Source: DASUBV01 sp035763085 (lineage in GTDB: Bacteria; Actinomycetota; Actinomycetes; Streptosporangiales; Streptosporangiaceae). Taken from it: a stretch of DNA of 58,276 nucleotides. The DNA lies in the NCBI GenBank assembly GCA_035763085.1, contig DASUBV010000253.1, positions 1-58,276 of the forward strand, in the 5' to 3' direction. The notes beneath the pieces were generated by a model. That model had not been told where the DNA came from. It made no database searches and saw only the letters and a program-made list of their open reading frames with translations. Below are positions 41,004-48,961 of the stretch, in pieces. The translations under genes and the position numbers were made by a program. The stretch's first letter is position 1, and each line of letters opens with the position of its first letter.

Positions 41004-42224
41004 GTGCGTGTTTCACCAGCATGGCTCCGGGCCGGCGGCATTGCCGCCGCCGGTGCGGCCGTCATCGCCTGCACCACCACCGCCGCCATCGGCGGCACCT
41101 CGTCCTCGCCCCGCCCCGGCACCCCGCGGCCGGCCGTCCTGAAGGGGACCGGGAGCGCTGGCAGCAGCGCCGCGACGGCCGTGCCCGGCTCCCGGACGGT
41201 AGCCGCGCCGGCCCTGACGGCCAAGCAGCTGGCCGGCCAGCGCGTCATCTTCAGCTACAAGGGCCTGACCGTTCCCTCCCGGCTGCTGTACCTGATCCGG
41301 CACGGCGATGCCGCGGGCGTCGTCTTCTTCGGCGGCAACATCTCCAGCCGGGCTCAGATCACCCGGGTCATCAAGCAGCTCGTGGCGGCTAACGCGGCGG
41401 CGACCAACCCGGTGCACGAGCCGCTGCTGCTCATGACCGACCAGGAAGGCGGCCTGGTGCGCCGCCTGCCGGGCGCGCCATACCGGTCTGAGAAGCAGAT
41501 CGGCGAGGCCGACCACCCGGCTGCCGCGGCCAAGGACGCGGGCGCCGGGGCCGCAGCCAACCTGCGCGGCGTGGGCATGAACCTCAACCTGGCCCCGGTG
41601 CTGGACGTGTACCGCACGGCGGGCGACTTCGACGACCAGTTCCAGCGGTCCTACAGCAAGAACCAGAACAAGGTCTCCTACCTCGGCGCGGATTTCATCA
41701 AGGCGCAGCAGGCGGGCGGGGTGGCGGCGACGGCCAAGCACTTCCCCGGGCTCGGCGCGGCGACCAGGAAGCAGAACACCGACGAGGTGCCGGTCACCCT
41801 GCGCGTGTCCAAGGCCAGGCTGCGCAGCATCGACGAGTACCCCTACAAGGCGGCGATCGCGGCCAATGTCAGCCTCGTGATGACCTCGTGGGCCCGCTAC
41901 CCGGCGCTGGCACCCCGCCCGGCCGGGCTGTCGTCCGCCATCGTTCTCGGCGAGCTGCGCGACCGGCTGAAGTTCGACGGAGTCACGATCACCGACGCGA
42001 TGGAAGCCGGGGCGCTGAAGCCCTACGGCTCGATCCAGCACCGGGCGATGCTGGCCGCTCACGCGGGCATGGACCTGATGCTGTGCTCCGGGCAGAACGT
42101 CGCCGAGGGCGAGCAGTGCCTGGCCGGCCTGCAGAACGGCTACACCAGCGGCTCGCTGGGCAAGGCGAGGTTCATGCGGGCCGAGGCCCGGGTGCGGCAC
42201 CTGCGCGCCAGCCTGCAGCCCTAG
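41004..42224 (+). CDS. Glycoside hydrolase family 3 (NagZ-like), probable lipoprotein
   Basis: A 406-aa GH3 N-terminal-domain enzyme. GTG 41004 has GAGAGG eight bases upstream and gives a signal peptide with lipobox VIAC (residues 20-23). Catalytic features: LLMTDQEGG, KHFPGLGAA (residues 245-253) and nucleophile Asp331 in TITDAMEAG. In classical NagZ the loop is KHFPGHG with a downstream Asp-His acid/base; here the second His is Leu and NTDEVP follows, a variant seen in actinobacterial members. The likely job is removing N-acetylglucosamine from cell-wall fragments outside the membrane. Substrate is inferred from family only. Confidence 0.88.
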   Translation: MRVSPAWLRAGGIAAAGAAVIACTTTAAIGGTSSSPRPGTPRPAVLKGTGSAGSSAATAVPGSRTVAAPALTAKQLAGQRVIFSYKGLTVPSRLLYLIRHGDAAGVVFFGGNISSRAQITRVIKQLVAANAAATNPVHEPLLLMTDQEGGLVRRLPGAPYRSEKQIGEADHPAAAAKDAGAGAAANLRGVGMNLNLAPVLDVYRTAGDFDDQFQRSYSKNQNKVSYLGADFIKAQQAGGVAATAKHFPGLGAATRKQNTDEVPVTLRVSKARLRSIDEYPYKAAIAANVSLVMTSWARYPALAPRPAGLSSAIVLGELRDRLKFDGVTITDAMEAGALKPYGSIQHRAMLAAHAGMDLMLCSGQNVAEGEQCLAGLQNGYTSGSLGKARFMRAEARVRHLRASLQP

Positions 42225-42293
42225 CCGCCGGCCGGCCGCGCCCCGGCCGGAATCCGCGTGCGCGGGCCAGGTGGCGGCGGGGAGGATGACCGC

Positions 42294-42839
42294 ATGCAGC
42301 GCATCTCGGTCGTGGGCAACAGCGGCTCGGGCAAGACCACCATGGCGACCCGGCTCGCCGATGCCCTCGGCATCCCGCGCCTGGAGCTGGACTCGGTGTT
42401 CCACCAGGCTGACTGGCAGCCGCTGCCGCGGGAGGAGTTCCGGGCCGCCGTGCGCGAGTTCGCCGCCGCCGACGCGTGGGTCATCGACGGCAACTACGAC
42501 TCCGCCGTCCGTGACCTGGTGTGGGACCGGGCCGACACCGTCATCTGGCTGGACCTGCCCCGGCACCGCATCATGCGCCAGCTGGCAGCGCGTACCGTGC
42601 GCCGCATGGCATCCGGGGCCGAGCTGTGGAACGGCAACCGCGAGAGCTGGTCCAGCATTTTCCGGCTCGACCCGGAGGAGTCGATCCTGCGCTGGGCCTG
42701 GACTCGCCATCACGCGTATCGGGACCGGCTCCTGCGTGACAGCGCCGACCCGGCCCTCGCCCACCTGCAGTTCGTCCGGCTGCGCAGCCGGGCCGCGGCT
42801 GACGAGTTCGCGCGCGGCGCGGGCGGCCCGGCGCGCTAG
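42294..42839 (+). CDS. P-loop kinase-like (FlaR/adenylate kinase-related) protein
   Basis: A 181-aa nucleotide-binding protein with Walker A GNSGSGKTT (residues 8-16), ELDSVFHQADWQPLP and WVIDGNYDS, as in the proteins annotated topology modulation protein FlaR. The C-terminal lid and HHAYRDRLL helix fit this group. The substrate is unknown. ATG 42294 has GGGGAGG nine bases upstream. Its stop overlaps that of the convergent aldo/keto reductase gene within the same CTAG. Confidence 0.85.
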   Translation: MQRISVVGNSGSGKTTMATRLADALGIPRLELDSVFHQADWQPLPREEFRAAVREFAAADAWVIDGNYDSAVRDLVWDRADTVIWLDLPRHRIMRQLAARTVRRMASGAELWNGNRESWSSIFRLDPEESILRWAWTRHHAYRDRLLRDSADPALAHLQFVRLRSRAAADEFARGAGGPAR

Positions 42840-43627
42840 CGGCCGCCGAGCGCGTCGATGCTGGCCACCTCGGCCTCGGTCAGCGTGAAGCCGAACACGT
42901 CGAAGTTGGCCGTGATCCGGTCCGGCCGCGCCGACTTGGGGATGACCGGGATGCCGTGCTCCAGATGCCAGCGCAGCACGACCTGGGCCGGCGTCACGTC
43001 ATGGTTGGCGGCGACCTGGGTCAGCACGGGATCGGAGAGCCGGGTGTCCTTGATCGGGCTGTAGCCCTCCAGGATCACCCCGCGGTCGCGGTGCCCGGCC
43101 AGCTGGGCCGGATCGAACCGGCCGGGGCTCCACCGGACCTGGTTGACCGCCGGCGCCTCGCCGGTAGCGGCGATCAGGTCGTCGATCTCGCCCAGGCTGT
43201 AATTGCTCACCCCGATGGCGCGGGTCAGGCCCTCGTCACGCAGCTCGCGGGCGGCGTTCCACAGCTGCCGCCGCTCCTGGGGCCGCTGCGGCGGCCAGTG
43301 CGCCAGCCACAGGTCCACGTAGTCGGTGCGCAGCTCGCGCAGGGACCGCCGCAGCACCGCGGACTCCCGGCCGAGATCGGAGGGGCGGATCTTCGTGGTG
43401 AGGAAGACCTTCGCCCGGCTCAGGCCGCTGCCGGCCAGCGCGACGCCGATCTCGGCCTCGTTGCCGTACATCACCGCCGTATCGATGTGCCGGTACCCGG
43501 CGCGCAGGGCGGCGGCGGTGGCCGTCTCGGCCTGGTCTCCGGACAGCCGCCAGGTGCCGAATCCGACCACGGGCAGCTGACCGCCGCCGGGGAGCGGGAG
43601 GTCGGGCACAGCAGTGTCCTGGCTCAT
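42836..43627 (-). CDS. Aldo/keto reductase
   Basis: A 263-aa NADPH-dependent (beta/alpha)8 barrel. The catalytic tetrad is complete: Asp49 and Tyr54 (HIDTAVMYGN), Lys79 (LTTKIRP) and His110 (LAHWPP). The cofactor loop IPVIPKSARPDRITAN is conserved. It groups with the 2,5-diketo-gluconate reductase type. It could reduce aldehydes, including methylglyoxal. ATG 43627. The last codons end in a TAG that shares bases with the stop of the opposing P-loop gene. Confidence 0.93.
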   Translation of the reverse strand: MSQDTAVPDLPLPGGGQLPVVGFGTWRLSGDQAETATAAALRAGYRHIDTAVMYGNEAEIGVALAGSGLSRAKVFLTTKIRPSDLGRESAVLRRSLRELRTDYVDLWLAHWPPQRPQERRQLWNAARELRDEGLTRAIGVSNYSLGEIDDLIAATGEAPAVNQVRWSPGRFDPAQLAGHRDRGVILEGYSPIKDTRLSDPVLTQVAANHDVTPAQVVLRWHLEHGIPVIPKSARPDRITANFDVFGFTLTEAEVASIDALGGR

Positions 43628-43674
43628 GACGCCATTGTGCAGGATCGGGTCGCCGCTGCGCGGGCGGGTCGCGG

Positions 43675-44457
43675 CTAGCTGGCCGTAGCGGCCGTGGCGC
43701 TGGCGGCGGCCCGGGCCAGCCCGTCCACAAATATCCCGATCAGCAGGTCGAACCGGGCGTCGTCGTCGACCAGCGTGTACTCGGCGGCCAGCTCGACCAG
43801 GTTGGGGAAGTGCGCGGGCGGCAGCGAGCGCAGGTAAGCGCTGGCCATCTCGGCGGCCTCCTGCGGCGAGGGCGCGTCACCGGGCCGGGCGCCGGGCGGG
43901 TCACCGACCCCGGTCTCGTCCAGGGTGAACCCGTTGATCGTCGAGATCAGCAGCAGGTGCCCCTGGACGGCCATCTTCGGCGGCAGGCCGCCGGCCCGCA
44001 GGATGGCCAGCGTCCGCTCGGACAGCCGGATCGCGTTCGGGCCCATCGGGACCCGGCCGATGGAGATCCGGACGAGGTAGGGATGGCGCAGGCAGACGGC
44101 ACGCTGGCGGCGGGCGACTTCCCTGACCTGCTCCTGCCAGCGGTCCGGATCGGCGTCCGGGATCTGCACCTCGCCGATGAGCCGGTCCAGGATCAGGTCG
44201 AGCAGGCCGTCCTTGCTGCCGACATGCCAGTACAGCGAGGCCGCGCCGGTGCCGAGCTGCTCGGCGAGGGCGCGCATGCTCAGTGCGTCGAGGCCGTCGC
44301 GGTCCAGCAGGGCGACGGCGGCGTCGACGATGGCGTCGCGGCTGATCGGATCCCGGCGACGCCGCGAGGAGCGCTCGGGCAGCCGCTGCCAGGGGGGTGG
44401 CGGGAGGGCCGGCGGACCGGCCGGGTCCGGGGCGTGGTCCTGAGTCTCGGTGCTCAC
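43675..44457 (-). CDS. TetR family repressor
   Basis: A 260-aa regulator. After a ~35-residue Pro/Arg-rich lead comes the TetR helix-turn-helix (DAIVDAAVALL, SMRALAEQLGTGAASLYWHVGSKDGLLDLIL) and a TetR_C-type ligand domain (HPYLVRISIGRVPMGPNAIRL). GTG 44457 is chosen because it starts right after the operator cluster. It diverges from DHA2 exporter 2 and presumably represses it, releasing it on drug binding. Confidence 0.9.
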   Translation of the reverse strand: MSTETQDHAPDPAGPPALPPPPWQRLPERSSRRRRDPISRDAIVDAAVALLDRDGLDALSMRALAEQLGTGAASLYWHVGSKDGLLDLILDRLIGEVQIPDADPDRWQEQVREVARRQRAVCLRHPYLVRISIGRVPMGPNAIRLSERTLAILRAGGLPPKMAVQGHLLLISTINGFTLDETGVGDPPGARPGDAPSPQEAAEMASAYLRSLPPAHFPNLVELAAEYTLVDDDARFDLLIGIFVDGLARAAASATAATAS

Positions 44458-44458
44458 T

Positions 44459-44556
44459 AGAACACCGTACCAGTATCGAACACTGTTGACTAGAACGGCG
44501 GCCCAGTGATAAAACATCGTTCGATACGGAACACTGTTCGATATGGACCACTGTTC
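44459..44556. promoter_or_regulatory. Array of TetR-type operators
   Basis: The 11-bp palindrome GAACACTGTTC occurs exactly at 44529-44539, as GAACACTGTTG at 44478-44488 and GACCACTGTTC at 44546-44556; a degenerate copy starts at 44459. TATCGAAC (44474-44481) and two GTTCGATA (44519-44526, 44536-44543) flank them. The array covers the whole divergent promoter region of the TetR and MFS genes. Confidence 0.75.
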
Positions 44557-44610
44557 GACTCAGGGTCGTCGGCCCGGCAGTCGCCCGGTTCGGAGCAAGG
44601 AGAGGCTCAG

Positions 44611-46062
44611 ATGATCACGCGCCCGGAAACCACCCCCGCGGTGGCCCAGCCCGCGGCCGGCCGGCTGCGCTGGCTCGCCGCCGCCGTCCTGATCGCCGGC
44701 GCGCTGATGGACATGATCGACCTGACGATCGTGAACGTCGCGCTGCCGACCATCCGCCGCGACCTGCAGGCCGGCTCGACCGAGCTGGAGTGGGTCATCT
44801 CCGGCTACATGCTGGCGTTCGCCGCCGCCCTCATCATCGCCGGGAGCCTCGGTGACCGGCTCGGCCGCAAGCGGATCTTCCTGTTCGGGGTCGGGCTGTT
44901 CGGGGCGGCCAGCCTGGCCGCCGGCCTGGCTCAGTCCCCGGCGCAGCTGATCGCCTGCCGCGTGGTCCAGGGGACCGCCGCGGCGGCCATGGCCCCGCAG
45001 GTCCTGGCTACCTTCCGGACGATCTTCGCGCCGAAGGAGCGCGGCCAGGCGTTCGGCCTGTACGGGGCGATGCTCGGCTTCGCCTCCGCGATCGGGCTGG
45101 TGCTGGGCGGCGTGCTGACCGAGGCCAACCTGCTCGGCTGGAGCTGGCGCTCGGTGTTCCTGGTCAACGTTCCGGTCGCCGTGATCGCCCTGGTGGCCGG
45201 CGCGCTGTTCATCCCCGAGACCCGGGACGCCGCCGCCCGGCGGCCCGACCTGCCCGGCGGCCTGCTGCTGGCCGGGTCGCTGGTGGCGATCGTGTACCCG
45301 CTACTGGAAGGCCGCCAGCTGGGCTGGCCGGCCTGGTCGTGGGCCCTGCTGGCGGCCGGCGTGGCCGGCCTGGCGGTGCTCGGCGCCCGTGAGGCCCGCC
45401 AGTCGCCGTCACGGGTCGCCCCGCTGCTGCAGGCCCGGCTGTTCACGGTGCCGGCGTTCGCGGCCGGGCTGGGCGTGCAGCTGGCGTTCTCCGCGGGCCT
45501 GCAGGGCTTCTTCCTGATGTTCGCCCTGTGGCTGCAGTCGGGGGAGCAGTTCTCGCCGCTGCGCGCCGGGCTGACGGCCATCGCGTTCAGCGCCGGCAGC
45601 TTCCTGGTCGCCCCGTTCGCGGTGCCGGCGGCCCGCAGGTACGGCCGGCGGGTCCTGGTGCTGGGGGCGGCCGGCCTGGTGGCCGGCGTTGCCGGGGTCC
45701 TGCTGGCGGCCCGCGACATCACGGTGGCCGGCAGCCCGTGGCCCATCGTGCCCGGCCTCGTGGTGGCCGGAGCGGGCCTGTCGCTGCTGGTCATCCCGCT
45801 GGTGAACGTGGTGCTCGCGGCCGTGCCGGCCGGGGTGGCCGGCGGCGCGTCGGGGCTGTTCAGCACCGCGCAGCAGCTCGGCGGAGCGGTGGGCGTGGCG
45901 CTGCTGGGCACGGTGTTCTTCGGCTACCTGAACGGTCACTCGCTCGCGGACGCGTTCATCCACGCCGCGCCGTACTCGATGGGGGCGTTCGCGCTGTGCG
46001 GGGCCGCCGCCATGCTGCTGCCGAAGACCGCCGTCGCCGACGAGGTACTTATCGCTGACTAG
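44611..46062 (+). CDS. DHA2-type MFS drug exporter 2
   Basis: A 483-aa, 14-helix transporter. Motif D1 (MIDLTIVNVALPTI), motif A (GSLGDRLGRKR) and motif C (GLVLGGVLTEANLLGWSWRSVFLVNVPV) are intact. ATG 44611 has AAGGAGAGG upstream. It is controlled most likely by the divergent TetR protein through the operator array at 44459-44556. Substrate unknown. Confidence 0.93.
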   Translation: MITRPETTPAVAQPAAGRLRWLAAAVLIAGALMDMIDLTIVNVALPTIRRDLQAGSTELEWVISGYMLAFAAALIIAGSLGDRLGRKRIFLFGVGLFGAASLAAGLAQSPAQLIACRVVQGTAAAAMAPQVLATFRTIFAPKERGQAFGLYGAMLGFASAIGLVLGGVLTEANLLGWSWRSVFLVNVPVAVIALVAGALFIPETRDAAARRPDLPGGLLLAGSLVAIVYPLLEGRQLGWPAWSWALLAAGVAGLAVLGAREARQSPSRVAPLLQARLFTVPAFAAGLGVQLAFSAGLQGFFLMFALWLQSGEQFSPLRAGLTAIAFSAGSFLVAPFAVPAARRYGRRVLVLGAAGLVAGVAGVLLAARDITVAGSPWPIVPGLVVAGAGLSLLVIPLVNVVLAAVPAGVAGGASGLFSTAQQLGGAVGVALLGTVFFGYLNGHSLADAFIHAAPYSMGAFALCGAAAMLLPKTAVADEVLIAD

Positions 46063-46144
46063 CGGCGGGCCGCCGGCCATGCTGCCCGCCGCCCGCGGGA
46101 TGCCCGTGCGGCACCGGCGTCGCTGGTCGCTGCGCTCGGCAGTC

Positions 46145-46180
46145 GCAGGCGAGCCGCCGGCATCCCGGCGGCTCGCCTGC
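46145..46180. terminator. Perfect 16-bp stem, 4-nt loop terminator
   Basis: GCAGGCGAGCCGCCGG (46145-46160) and CCGGCGGCTCGCCTGC (46165-46180) pair exactly around CATC. It serves the convergent exporter 2 and MBL genes. Confidence 0.85.
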
Positions 46181-46223
46181 CCGGCGGCCTGCCGGCCGGG
46201 GCCGGGGGCCGCACGGTACCTGC

Positions 46224-46838
46224 TCAGGCCAGCGGGATGCCGGGCGCCTCGGCGCCGATCGAGGTGTCCTCGCCGTGGCCGGTATGCACGACCGTCTCCG
46301 GCGGCAGGGTCAGCAGCGTGCCGCGGATCGAGGCCAGGATCGCCCCGTAATCGGAGTAGGACCGGCCGGTCGCCCCCGGCCCGCCGCGGAACAGCGTGTC
46401 GCCGGAGAACACCGTGCCCAGCTCCGCCGCGTACAGGCAGACGCTGCCCGGCGAGTGGCCCGGCGTGTGCAGCACCCGCAGCGCCGTGCCGCCGATCTCC
46501 AGCACCTGCTCCCCGGCCAGCACGCCGTCCGGCCGCTGGTCGGGGTAGACCATCTGCCACAGCACCTGGTCGGCGGGGTGCAGCAGCACGGGTGCGCCGG
46601 CCGCCTTGGCCACCGCCGCCGCGGCGTTGATGTGGTCGTTGTGCCCGTGCGTGCAGACCACCGCGGCCAGCCGCCGGCCGCCGGCCGCGGCCCCGATCGC
46701 GTCCGCGTCGTGGGCCGCGTCGATGACGATCACCTCGTCGTCGTCGCCGACCAGCCACACGTTGTTGTCGACCGCGAAGTCCTGGCCGTCCAGCGAGAAT
46801 GTCCCCGAGGTGACGATCTTGTCGATCCGGGCCGTCAC
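46224..46838 (-). CDS. MBL-fold hydrolase (mscR partner)
   Basis: A 204-aa metallo-beta-lactamase-fold protein. The zinc motif THGHNDH is at residues 63-69, with HTPGHSPGS, SGDTLFRGG and a C-terminal HTGHGEDTSIGAE. It overlaps the mycothiol dehydrogenase gene by four bases (GTGA). In mycobacteria the same pair is found (Rv2259-Rv2260), and the hydrolase is thought to release formate and mycothiol from S-formylmycothiol. That activity is inferred here from the neighbourhood. Confidence 0.9.
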   Translation of the reverse strand: MTARIDKIVTSGTFSLDGQDFAVDNNVWLVGDDDEVIVIDAAHDADAIGAAAGGRRLAAVVCTHGHNDHINAAAAVAKAAGAPVLLHPADQVLWQMVYPDQRPDGVLAGEQVLEIGGTALRVLHTPGHSPGSVCLYAAELGTVFSGDTLFRGGPGATGRSYSDYGAILASIRGTLLTLPPETVVHTGHGEDTSIGAEAPGIPLA

Positions 46839-47923
46839 GGCAGCGTCACCACGCTCCTGAGCACCTCGCCGCGGCTCATCCTGGCGAACGCCTCCTCGAC
46901 CTGGTCCAGCGAGATCGTCTCGGACACGAACTTCTCCAGCGGCAGCCGGCCCTGCAGGTGCAGGTCGGTCAGCATCGGGAAGTCCCGGTCGGGCAGGCAG
47001 TCGCCGTACCAGGACGACTTCAGCGCGCCGCCGCGGCCGAACACGTCCAGCAGCGGCAGCTCGAGCTGCATCTCCGGGGTCGGCACGCCGACCAGGACGA
47101 CCGTGCCGGCCAGGTCGCGGGCGTAGAAGGCCTGCTTGTAGGTCTCCGGGCGGCCCACCGCCTCGATGACCACGTCGGCGCCGTTGCCCTCGGTCAGCTC
47201 CCGGATCGCCGCCACCGGGTCGGAGGTGCGCGAGTTGATGGTGTCGGTGGCGCCGACCTCGCGAGCCCACTCCAGCTTGCGGTCATCCACGTCCACCGCG
47301 ATGATCTTCCGGGCGCCGGCCAGCCGGGCGCCCATCACCGCCGCGTCGCCTACGCCGCCGCAGCCGATCACCGCGACCGAGTCCCCGCGGGTCACGCCGC
47401 CGGTGTTGATGGCGGCGCCCAGGCCGGCCATCACGCCGCAGCCCAGCAGGCCTGCGACCTCGGGCTTGACCTCCGGGCTGACCTTCGTGCACTGACCCGC
47501 CGCGACCAGCGTCTTCTCCGCGAACGCCCCGATGCCCAGCGCCGGGGAGAGCTCCGTCCCGTCTTTCAGCGTCATCTTCTGCTGCGCGTTGTGCGTCGCG
47601 AAGCAGTACCACGGCCGGCCCCGTCGGCAGGCCCGGCACTGCCCGCAGACCGCGCGCCAGTTCAGGATCACGAAGTCGCCTGGCGCCAGGCCGGTCACGC
47701 CGTCGCCGACCGACTCCACGACCCCGGCCGCCTCGTGGCCCAGCAGGTAGGGGAAGTCAGTGCCGATGCCGCCCTCGCGGTAGTGCAGGTCGGTATGGCA
47801 GACCCCGCAGGCCTGCACCCGGACGAGAGCTTCCCCCGGACCCGGATCGGGCACGACGACCGTGGTGACCGTGACATCCGCCGCCTTGGCGCTGGCGATG
47901 ACGCCTTTCACCTCGTGTGCCAT
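46835..47923 (-). CDS. mscR: S-(hydroxymethyl)mycothiol dehydrogenase
   Basis: A 362-aa zinc alcohol dehydrogenase. Catalytic zinc ligands are Cys42 (GVCHTD) and His63 (LGHEAAG); the structural zinc is held by Cys93, Cys96, Cys99 and Cys107 (CGQCRACRRGRPWYC). The Rossmann loop is VIGCGGVGDAA. ALKSSWYGDCLPDRD is characteristic of the mycothiol-dependent formaldehyde dehydrogenase/nitrosothiol reductase. The enzyme oxidises the formaldehyde-mycothiol adduct. ATG 47923 has GAGAGGAC upstream. It would deal with formaldehyde made by demethylation or by the methanethiol-oxidase homologue. The short gap 47924-48136 holds no gene. Confidence 0.92.
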   Translation of the reverse strand: MAHEVKGVIASAKAADVTVTTVVVPDPGPGEALVRVQACGVCHTDLHYREGGIGTDFPYLLGHEAAGVVESVGDGVTGLAPGDFVILNWRAVCGQCRACRRGRPWYCFATHNAQQKMTLKDGTELSPALGIGAFAEKTLVAAGQCTKVSPEVKPEVAGLLGCGVMAGLGAAINTGGVTRGDSVAVIGCGGVGDAAVMGARLAGARKIIAVDVDDRKLEWAREVGATDTINSRTSDPVAAIRELTEGNGADVVIEAVGRPETYKQAFYARDLAGTVVLVGVPTPEMQLELPLLDVFGRGGALKSSWYGDCLPDRDFPMLTDLHLQGRLPLEKFVSETISLDQVEEAFARMSRGEVLRSVVTLP

Positions 47924-48136
47924 GTGGTCGCGTCCTCTCCTGAGACAAAACGTAAAAATCGCCAGCTCATCCGGTGTCGCGGAAGGGCGGCGCACCCGGG
48001 GGCGATGATACGACGATCAGCTCAGCCCTGAACAGCCGCACAGCCGCGCCGCCGCGGGCGCGCCGGGCGACGCGCGGGCCGGGCGGCGCCGGGGCCGGCC
48101 TGCGCGGGACGAGCAGGCCGGATCCGGGCTGGCCGG

Positions 48137-48799
48137 TCAGGCGGCGGGCTGCGCGGCGGCGGCCGGGCGCCTGGCCATCAGCGGCCCGTTGCGCCGCGAC
48201 ATCACCATGATCTCCACCTCGGGCAGCGCCAGCGGGGCCAGCACGAGAGCCAGTTCCTCCGGGGTCACGTCGCACAGCCGGACCCGGTACTGGGGTGCGC
48301 TGTGCCGCGGCTCGGTGAGCCGCGGCGTGCCGCGGCCCAGGCCCACCGGCAGCAGCAGCATCCCGGCCATCAGCAGGGCCTGCCGGGGCAGGCTGCGGCG
48401 GTGCACGATCCGGGCCGCCGGGCCCAGCGAGATCTCCAGCAGCAGCCCGTAGTGGCGCGGCCAGATGGTCAGCTGCTGGATGTCCGCCCACCACAGGTGC
48501 ACCTGACGCTGCCGGGGCCGCCTGCGCGTGGTGCGCACGCCCAGCCGGATGCCGTTGCTGTCCGCGCGGAAGGCCAGGTGCCGGACGGTGCCGAGCACCG
48601 ACATCACGATGACCGTGGCGAGCACGACTCCGCCGGCCGCCAGCCCGCCCCACCACCAGGCCATGTACCCGATCACGCGGACGAAGGCATAGCCCAGCGC
48701 CCCGGCGATGACGGCGAACCAGACCGGGACGAGGTACGGATAACCGCGGGGAAAGGTGCTCGACGGCCCCCGGATCAGCGCAGCGTAGCTCTCCTCCAC
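48137..48799 (-). CDS. Two-helix membrane protein, PH-like C-terminal domain
   Basis: A 220-aa protein with two adjacent membrane helices (about residues 22-70, YLVPVWFAVIAGALGYAF and GGLAAGGVVLATVIVM) and a cytoplasmic region HLAFRADSNGIRLGVR ... VHLWWADIQQLTIWP that resembles bacterial PH-domain membrane proteins. The tail holds a short EIMVMSRRNGPLM stretch. GTG 48799 has GGGGAGGA five bases upstream. No function is known. It is on the same strand as proS, 162 bp downstream of its end. Confidence 0.65.
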   Translation of the reverse strand: MEESYAALIRGPSSTFPRGYPYLVPVWFAVIAGALGYAFVRVIGYMAWWWGGLAAGGVVLATVIVMSVLGTVRHLAFRADSNGIRLGVRTTRRRPRQRQVHLWWADIQQLTIWPRHYGLLLEISLGPAARIVHRRSLPRQALLMAGMLLLPVGLGRGTPRLTEPRHSAPQYRVRLCDVTPEELALVLAPLALPEVEIMVMSRRNGPLMARRPAAAAQPAA

Positions 48800-48961
48800 G
48801 GCGTCCTCCCCGCGCAGCCCCCTGCCGTGATGGCAGTACCTTCTGTTGGCCCTACCGCTGATGTTCAGGCATAACGCGCTGGCCGGCAAGTGCTGAATGG
48901 GCAAGGATCGGCCCGGATAGCCGTTCGCGAGGCTAATAGGAGCCTGTGAATTTCCGGGCCG

